Origin: Fimbriimonas sp.
GTDB lineage: Bacteria > Armatimonadota > Fimbriimonadia > Fimbriimonadales > Fimbriimonadaceae
Length of the DNA stretch: 56,161 nt
Direction: 5' to 3'
Assembly (NCBI GenBank): GCA_029866005.1
Contig: JARXAE010000020.1
Span: forward strand, 1 to 56,161
A program made the translations under genes and the position numbers. How positions within the stretch are numbered: the stretch's first letter is position 1; every line of letters starts with the position of its first letter. The notes under the pieces are model-generated. The model was not told the DNA's origin. It made no database searches and saw only the letters and a program-made list of their open reading frames with translations. Positions 52,247 through 56,161 of this stretch are shown here, one piece after another.

Positions 52247-52420
52247 CTATTCAGCTTGATTCGTCGCGGGTACCCAAACAGCCTTCCCGTCCTTCCAAAC
52301 CACGACATGATTGCCCTTTCGGGCGTGTTCTTCCAGAGCATCTCGAACAGCATCGCTGACCGCTTGGTGAACCTCTTCGTCCCGGTTAAACCGATTTGCT
52401 AGTTCGTCTCGATTACTCAC
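52247..52420 (-). CDS. 57-residue putative antitoxin of the zeta-like toxin
   Basis: A GTG start overlaps the toxin stop (GTGA at 52417-52420), so the two are translationally coupled. The acidic N-terminal helix (SNRDELANRFNRDEEVHQAV) is followed by ALEEHARKGNHVVVWKDGKA and VWVPA. From memory, short proteins with this HxxxGxxVxVWKDGKxVxxP pattern commonly accompany zeta-type kinases. No DNA-binding motif is visible, so it probably acts by direct contact with the toxin. The toxin-first order is inverted relative to many toxin-antitoxin operons. Confidence 0.7.
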   Translation of the reverse strand: MSNRDELANRFNRDEEVHQAVSDAVRDALEEHARKGNHVVVWKDGKAVWVPATNQAE

Positions 52421-53001
52421 GACTGAAACTCCTCCACTAGTCTATTCCAGACCTCCGGCATCAAAACGGAGCATGAACCACTTAAGTCACCCCTCGCGAT
52501 CAGCTTGGGAGCAGCATTGACTGAGTTATCGTACAGTCGCCATGTGTCCACAATCGGAACGTAGGAGTTAAAAAAGAGTTTCAGCCCTGACCGATACCGG
52601 CGTCGAATTGTCTCCTCGGGAACACGGTGACCACCATCTCTCACTCTTCCTTCGACGCGGAGGCAGGCGAGTTCTTCGCTAGGGAGCCAGAAGAATATGA
52701 GGTGAACTTGGTATCCCCGCTGCTGCCACCCAGCAACTCTTGTCGCCAGCATCTTGCTCGCCAGGGTGGTCTCAAAAGCGAAATCTGTTCGACTTGACTC
52801 CAGTTCTTCAACTTGTGAGAGCAAGAGGCGCCCTGCATTGATGTCCGCGCTTGTCCCTTTTTCGCCCGAAAGCTGCTGAGCAATCATGTCGGCATTCACA
52901 AAAACCATTCCCTCTGGCAGGAGCCGAGTGGCGGCAGTGGACTTTCCCGACCCGTTAGGTCCCGCAATAATTACCGCTTGTGGGGAGGGTTGGGTGATCA
53001 A
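52417..53001 (-). CDS. Zeta-toxin-like P-loop kinase
   Basis: About 194 residues from TTG 53001, which lies 7 bp after a TACACT. A longer frame to 53136 would run antisense through a gene remnant. Walker A VIIAGPNGSGKSTAATRLL is near the start, then VFVNADMIAQQLSG, FAFETTLASKMLATRV, VHLIFFWLPSEELACLRV and the family signature RVRDGGHRVPEETIRRRYRSG. Zeta toxins phosphorylate UDP-N-acetylglucosamine and so block wall synthesis. Distant members have other roles. The partner gene overlaps its stop. Confidence 0.85.
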   Translation of the reverse strand: MITQPSPQAVIIAGPNGSGKSTAATRLLPEGMVFVNADMIAQQLSGEKGTSADINAGRLLLSQVEELESSRTDFAFETTLASKMLATRVAGWQQRGYQVHLIFFWLPSEELACLRVEGRVRDGGHRVPEETIRRRYRSGLKLFFNSYVPIVDTWRLYDNSVNAAPKLIARGDLSGSCSVLMPEVWNRLVEEFQS

Positions 53002-53008
53002 GATTGCC

Positions 53009-53014
53009 AGTGTA
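53009..53014 (-). promoter_or_regulatory. -10-like TACACT, 7 bp before the TTG at 53001
   Basis: Supports the short toxin start. This start was chosen partly because of the box, so it is not independent evidence for the pattern. Confidence 0.35.
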
Positions 53015-53067
53015 CTTGCCAGCCCACTTTGCTGATTCAGGGGGAGTATCTTTTTTGCAGAGTTTGA

Positions 53068-53250
53068 CGATTGCTGAGGGTCTTCCGTACTCCACCGAAG
53101 AAAACGTTCATTGTGCACGGCGAGCCTGGGGCGCAAGAAAGTTTGGCCGCGAAGATCAGGGTTGAGTTTGGCTGGGCAGTCGAAATTCCAGAGTTTGGGT
53201 ACACCGCCAAACTGGGGAATAAGCCAGGTTCATCGGCAGTAACTTCGTGA
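53068..53250 (+). pseudogene. C-terminal remnant of a beta-CASP metallo-beta-lactamase gene
   Basis: Translating 53080-53250 gives VFRTPPKKTFIVHGEPGAQE and onward to IPEFGYTAKLGNK, ending in a TGA at 53248-53250. Thirty-five of 47 residues match the C-terminus of the intact gene at 36466-37848. Upstream, nucleotide similarity continues a little (about 53056-53080) but needs a one-base deletion, and an in-frame TGA lies at 53065-53067. No start, no N-terminal domains. It is a decayed fragment of a paralogue and runs antisense to the upstream region of the zeta-like gene. Confidence 0.88.
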
Positions 53251-53265
53251 GTCCAAAGTCCTTAT

Positions 53266-53298
53266 AAATGCCAAAAGTGTGGCAGAAATCTGGCATTT
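53266..53298. repeat. 8-bp inverted repeat upstream of the HAF/PEP-CTERM gene
   Basis: AAATGCCA and TGGCATTT flank a 17-base spacer that contains a further TGGC. It could be the old terminator of the remnant gene (followed by TTTTA) or an operator for the downstream gene. Confidence 0.35.
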
Positions 53299-53372
53299 TA
53301 GCGAGGTACCACCTCTAAGAGGCTGTGCAATACTTCACAAATTGCTTGAGGTTCCAAATCAGGAAAGTACCC

Positions 53373-54506
53373 ATGAATCACACATTTTCTTATCGACATA
53401 GTTTTGCGCTAGGGTGTCTCATTGCCATCTGCTCAACGGCAAACGCACAATTCACTGCAACTGTGTTGAATCCTCCTAGCTCGGCTGGCTCATATGCTTC
53501 AGCAGCTAACGCTGCTGGTGGTGCAACACAGGTTGGATTTGTGTCCGACTTTACTTCCGAATTTGGAGCTGGTTCGGGTAGAGCCGCTCTTTGGAACGGA
53601 AGCTCCTCCAGCCTGGTAAACCTTCACCCGACCGGATTTTCCTGGTCTAATGCACTTGGTGTTTCGGGCAATTATCAAGCTGGACATGGATTGACCACGC
53701 CTGGAGGGAAGGAGCACGCGTTGCTGTGGAATGGCACTGCGACCAGCGTCGTTGACTTGAACCCGGCTGGATTTGAAAAGTCAATTGCTTATTCAGTTTC
53801 GGGTAGCTCGCAGGTCGGAACTGCGACAAATGGCCTGGGCTGGAATTCTTCCAGAGCAATCTTTTGGCAGGGTACTGCGGCAAGCGCGGTAATCCTTCAC
53901 CCGGCAGGATTCCAGCGATCGGTAGCCTACGGAGTTTCAGGTGGCTTCCAAGTTGGATCTGCGACAACGAACGATCCTAACAGTGTCACTCATGCCATTC
54001 TCTGGAATGGAAGTGCATCAAGCTTTGTGGATCTGAACCCAACCGGATACACCGGCTCGCTTGCACGAGGAGTGTCGGGAAACAGCCAAGTGGGATGGGG
54101 AACAACCGGTGGTAAGTCTCACGCTATGTTGTGGAGCGGAACTGCAGCAAGTTATATCGATCTACATCCAACAGGATTTGATCAATCATACGCAGAGGCA
54201 GTTCACGGCAACACACAAGTCGGATATGGATATTTAGCTGGATCGTTTGCTCCTCGTGCACTGCTTTGGACAGGAAGCGCAGCTGGTTACATCGATCTTC
54301 ATTCACTGTTAAGTTCGTCGGCAGTTGCGTTTGTCACGAGTAAAGCAACGGGCATTTCTGAAAACGGCGATATCGTTGGATACGGAAACGATGCAGATGG
54401 CAGAACTTACGCGATCAAATGGGCACCCGTACCTGAGCCTGGAACAATGGCAGTTTTGGGACTTGGAATTGCCGGACTTATCCGCCGTCGTAAGAACGGA
54501 AAGTAA
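53373..54506 (+). CDS. HAF-repeat PEP-CTERM protein
   Basis: A 377-residue surface protein from ATG 53373, which follows an AGGAAAG ribosome binding site. Signal peptide: SFALGCLIAICSTANAQ. The mature part consists of about six repeats of roughly 45 residues with the pattern ALLWNG(T/S)A-S-(V/F/Y)-(V/I)DL(H/N)P(T/A)G(F/Y), followed by A-GVSG--QVG-(A/G)T, the HAF-type repeat. The C-terminus is a complete PEP-CTERM signal: PVPEPGTM, a hydrophobic helix, then RRRKNGK. It is probably sorted to the surface by exosortase. A strong terminator follows. Confidence 0.88.
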   Translation: MNHTFSYRHSFALGCLIAICSTANAQFTATVLNPPSSAGSYASAANAAGGATQVGFVSDFTSEFGAGSGRAALWNGSSSSLVNLHPTGFSWSNALGVSGNYQAGHGLTTPGGKEHALLWNGTATSVVDLNPAGFEKSIAYSVSGSSQVGTATNGLGWNSSRAIFWQGTAASAVILHPAGFQRSVAYGVSGGFQVGSATTNDPNSVTHAILWNGSASSFVDLNPTGYTGSLARGVSGNSQVGWGTTGGKSHAMLWSGTAASYIDLHPTGFDQSYAEAVHGNTQVGYGYLAGSFAPRALLWTGSAAGYIDLHSLLSSSAVAFVTSKATGISENGDIVGYGNDADGRTYAIKWAPVPEPGTMAVLGLGIAGLIRRRKNGK

Positions 54507-54514
54507 TCGGGACA

Positions 54515-54566
54515 ATGTCTCCGCGCGCTTCCATATAGTTTATGGTTTGCGCGGAGACATGTTTTT
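54515..54566 (+). terminator. Rho-independent terminator after the HAF/PEP-CTERM gene
   Basis: ATGTCTCCGCGC pairs with GCGCGGAGACAT (12 bp perfect). The 22-base loop contains a further CCATA/TATGG mini-stem, and GTTTTT follows. Confidence 0.9.
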
Positions 54567-54567
54567 G

Positions 54568-54657
54568 CTACTCCGAGGGCTTGGTGTCTGCGCCTGCAGT
54601 TTCCTGGTCATAGAAATATTCCACAACCCGGCCTCGGTAGCGAAGGTCTATCGAGAT
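54568..54657 (-). pseudogene. C-terminal remnant related to the 67-residue membrane protein
   Basis: On the minus strand a frame ending in TAG at 54568-54570 reads ISIDLRYRGRVVEYFYDQE and continues to TKPSE. It aligns with the C-terminal half of the protein at 52037-52240 (DLAYRGKVIDYF). No transmembrane segment or start codon fits upstream, where an in-frame TAG occurs. It is a decayed fragment of a related gene, abutting the HAF gene terminator. Confidence 0.6.
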
Positions 54658-54760
54658 TGGGTGACTCTGCAACTCAATCTGATTCCCTAAAAAGACCAGT
54701 TTTTGGGGCAGATATTGCTAGTAATGCCAGATGTGAATCGAAGCTTCGTTTGCGGAGCCT

Positions 54761-54800
54761 TCAAGGCTCCAAGATAGCCTTCAAGGCTCCAAGATAGCCT
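54761..54800. repeat. 20-bp tandem duplication across a stop codon
   Basis: TCAAGGCTCCAAGATAGCCT occurs twice without interruption. On the minus strand the first copy carries the stop codon of the alpha/beta hydrolase gene, so the second copy is untranslated. The region also forms a GGAGCCT/AGGCTCC hairpin (54754-54770). Confidence 0.85.
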
Positions 54801-55590
54801 TGCGAGCTTCCGGCGCGTCGAACATCTTCTGATGGTCGTGACCTACCTCTTTCACCGTTTCGAGTCGCCAGTTGAATGCCCAGCCCCGCTTCTGGGCGAG
54901 GTTTTTGCCATAGTTGAAGCAATTGGTGCTCCGCTGGAGCCGTCCGCCGCCCTGACGCATCGCCTCCTTTGATGTATCAAAATTCTCATCTGGTTTGTTA
55001 TCCGCGGTGCCAAGCAAGAAAGTCATTGGTTGCGCGAGATATGCCCTGATCGCATCATCTGAACTGAGTGATGGGCTCAGCCCGCCCATGCCGAACGGAA
55101 ATTTCCAGTCACTTCTGGGAAAGATGACAGAGCCTGGGTTACCGACAACGACGCGCCTGGCAGATGTGCCAGCAAACGCACACATTCGATTAAGGAACTG
55201 CCCTCCAGCGGAGTGACCAATCATGTAAACGGGTTGGGCGCGCTGAATCGGACGGATGAGTTTTTCGACGATGCTGTACGTCCATTCGTGTCGTGGCCTG
55301 AGCTGCCCTTTTTCGTCCTGGATGCCACCGCGGTGATACCGCCAGCTTGGAAAGCGCTCTTTATCGAAAAGGGGTGTTGTCACCGAGAATCCCCCTGCTG
55401 TAGCCAAAGTTGCCGAGTGCTCGCAATACTCCTGAGCGTTCCGATCCGTGCCATGAAAAACGAACAGCTTCCGGGTCGAGCCAATTCCTTGCGACAGCGA
55501 AAAGAGCGTCAGCGGGATTCCACTCACAACCACCTCGGATTTAATCGAAAGTTGAGCATTTGAAAAAACAAAAAGGGCAGTGCTTAGCAC
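54781..55590 (-). CDS. Alpha/beta hydrolase, exported
   Basis: A 269-residue esterase- or depolymerase-like protein. The GTG at 55590 lies 6 bp after a TAGAAT and gives a hydrophobic leader, LSTALFVFSNAQ, that is weak as a signal peptide. The fold is seen in KLFVFHGTDRNAQEY (oxyanion loop), the nucleophile elbow GHSAGG (Ser about 127) and VGHDHQKMF with the catalytic His (about 255). The start lies inside the gyrA terminator hairpin, and the 3' end is tandemly duplicated. Substrate unknown. Confidence 0.82.
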   Translation of the reverse strand: MLSTALFVFSNAQLSIKSEVVVSGIPLTLFSLSQGIGSTRKLFVFHGTDRNAQEYCEHSATLATAGGFSVTTPLFDKERFPSWRYHRGGIQDEKGQLRPRHEWTYSIVEKLIRPIQRAQPVYMIGHSAGGQFLNRMCAFAGTSARRVVVGNPGSVIFPRSDWKFPFGMGGLSPSLSSDDAIRAYLAQPMTFLLGTADNKPDENFDTSKEAMRQGGGRLQRSTNCFNYGKNLAQKRGWAFNWRLETVKEVGHDHQKMFDAPEARKAILEP

Positions 55591-55595
55591 TGCCC
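55567..55595 (-). terminator. Rho-independent terminator of gyrA, overlapping the next start
   Basis: On the minus strand GGGCAGTGC-TAA-GCACTGCCC (9 bp) is followed by TTTTTGTTTTTT. The GTG of the hydrolase gene is part of the stem (55588-55590). Confidence 0.88.
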
Positions 55596-55596
55596 A

Positions 55597-55602
55597 ATTC
55601 TA
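55597..55602 (-). promoter_or_regulatory. -10-like TAGAAT, 6 bp before the GTG at 55590
   Basis: Lies between the gyrA stop and the terminator stem. It would start a leaderless message whose first nucleotides enter the terminator hairpin. Confidence 0.45.
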
Positions 55603-55619
55603 TCGCAATCTGCAAGCGG

Positions 55620-56161
55620 TTATTCTTCGCCGCCCTCGGTTCCTTCTTCACCTTCGCCGTCATCCGTACCCTTCACGATTCGGGCAATCGATGCAACCTG
55701 GTCATCGCCGGTCATGTTGACAAGTTTCACGCCTTGGGCAACGCGACCCGTAGTGCGAATCTCTTTAACCTTCATTCGGATACCCTTGCCCTTGTGGGTC
55801 ATGAGCAGCAGTCGGTCGTCATTCTCCACGACTTCGGCACCTATAACCTTTCCGGTCTTTTCGGTGCAATTCATCGTTAAGATTCCCGACCCGCCTCGGC
55901 TTTGAACGCGATACTCATCAAGTCCAGTCCGCTTTCCAAATCCGTTCTCAGAGACAACAAGCAACGATAGTGCTTCGTCCACAACCGCCGCCGTAACGAC
56001 TTGGTCGTCCGGATTTCCGGCCTTGAACTGAACTGCGCGGACCCCGCCCGCAGCCCGGCTTCGCGAGGTCGCATCTTCTTCGCTAAAGCGGATCGATTGA
56101 CCTTCGCGCGTGACCAAGATAATGTCGTCTTTTCCGGTCGTTCGCAATGCCCATCCAAGCT
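55620..56161 (-). CDS. gyrA: DNA gyrase subunit A, C-terminal part (5' end outside the window)
   Basis: The frame is open through the window end (preceded by LGWAL), so the gene continues beyond 56161. About 180 residues of the C-terminal beta-pinwheel are seen, with the repeated blade pattern (DIILVTREGQSIRF, SLLVVSENGFGKRT, RLLLMTHKGKGIRM) and QSRGGSGI, the counterpart of a GyrA-box-like loop. The protein ends in an acidic tail (EGEEGTEGGEE). Gyrase introduces negative supercoils into DNA. Confidence 0.95.
   Translation of the reverse strand, partial: LGWALRTTGKDDIILVTREGQSIRFSEEDATSRSRAAGGVRAVQFKAGNPDDQVVTAAVVDEALSLLVVSENGFGKRTGLDEYRVQSRGGSGILTMNCTEKTGKVIGAEVVENDDRLLLMTHKGKGIRMKVKEIRTTGRVAQGVKLVNMTGDDQVASIARIVKGTDDGEGEEGTEGGEE

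Noticed and set aside
53002-53136. N-terminal extension of the zeta-like toxin
   Set aside because: It would be antisense to the nuclease remnant, and its residues show no family similarity before VIIAGPNGSGK.
53373-54506. Repeat-rich region considered as a DNA repeat or CRISPR-like array
   Set aside because: The repeats are protein-level HAF repeats of varying DNA sequence within one open frame.
54325-54690. Plus-strand open frame of 121 residues
   Set aside because: Out-of-frame shadow of the HAF/PEP-CTERM gene continuing through its terminator.
1-56161. CRISPR arrays, insertion sequences, phage genes and rRNA
   Set aside because: No regularly spaced repeats, transposases, integrases, structural phage proteins or rRNA segments were seen.

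Overview
The window looks like one contig, or a contig end, from a free-living, plant-polysaccharide-degrading bacterium of the Armatimonadota (class Fimbriimonadia) type. That placement is inference. It rests on PEP-CTERM proteins, a planctomycete-style PSCyt1/DUF1549/DUF1553 plus DUF1501 gene pair, formylglycine-enzyme-fold proteins, Tat-exported Gfo/Idh/MocA oxidoreductases, a pilV/W/X-like minor pilin operon, moderate GC and scarce Shine-Dalgarno sequences. A planctomycete or a related soil or freshwater lineage is the main alternative. There is no 16S gene to settle it.

Layout. 1-127: a near-copy of the Nextera mosaic end, then the 3' end of a probable tmRNA. 131-10073: a secreted protein of unknown role, a cyclophilin, an LD-carboxypeptidase, a GH51 arabinofuranosidase, a NYN-CCA-transferase pair and an AspT-type transporter. 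10212-13166: tRNA-Ala(GGC), a small unknown protein, a PEP-CTERM protein and an M24 peptidase. 13312-20298: PSCyt1/DUF1549/DUF1553 with DUF1501, a frameshifted ThuA gene behind an FGE-like gene, and ApbE. 20295-31412: a pentose and xylan block, with a minus-strand operon (Gfo/Idh/MocA, sugar isomerase, FAH-family dehydratase, YjhG/YagF-type xylonate dehydratase, second Gfo/Idh/MocA), an FGE-like gene, an RbsD/FucU-like gene, a GH36-like hydrolase and a GH10 xylanase.

31462-37848: DnaB flanked by two small zinc-knuckle proteins, an overlapping NRAMP importer and CDF exporter pair, and a beta-CASP metallo-beta-lactamase nuclease. 37886-43693: a minor pilin operon with ATGA overlaps, a di-heme oxidoreductase, a zinc-less sirtuin and RuvC. 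43984-50084: an operon of an ApnL-like protein, two FAD oxidoreductases and a GH95 fucosidase. 50081-54800: an accessory-looking stretch with ribosomal proteins L32 and L33, a zeta-toxin module with an overlapping 57-residue partner, and two C-terminal gene remnants, one of them a 74%-identical copy of the end of the beta-CASP gene 16 kb away. 54781-56161: an alpha/beta hydrolase and the 3' end of gyrA.

The most general observation concerns gene starts. At twelve of them a -10-like hexamer (TAnnnT, or TATAGG once) lies 5-7 bases upstream of an ATG, GTG or TTG, usually without a Shine-Dalgarno sequence. This is the signature of leaderless mRNAs. A minority of genes (11671, 41174, 51415, 51929, 53373) instead carry clear purine-rich ribosome binding sites.
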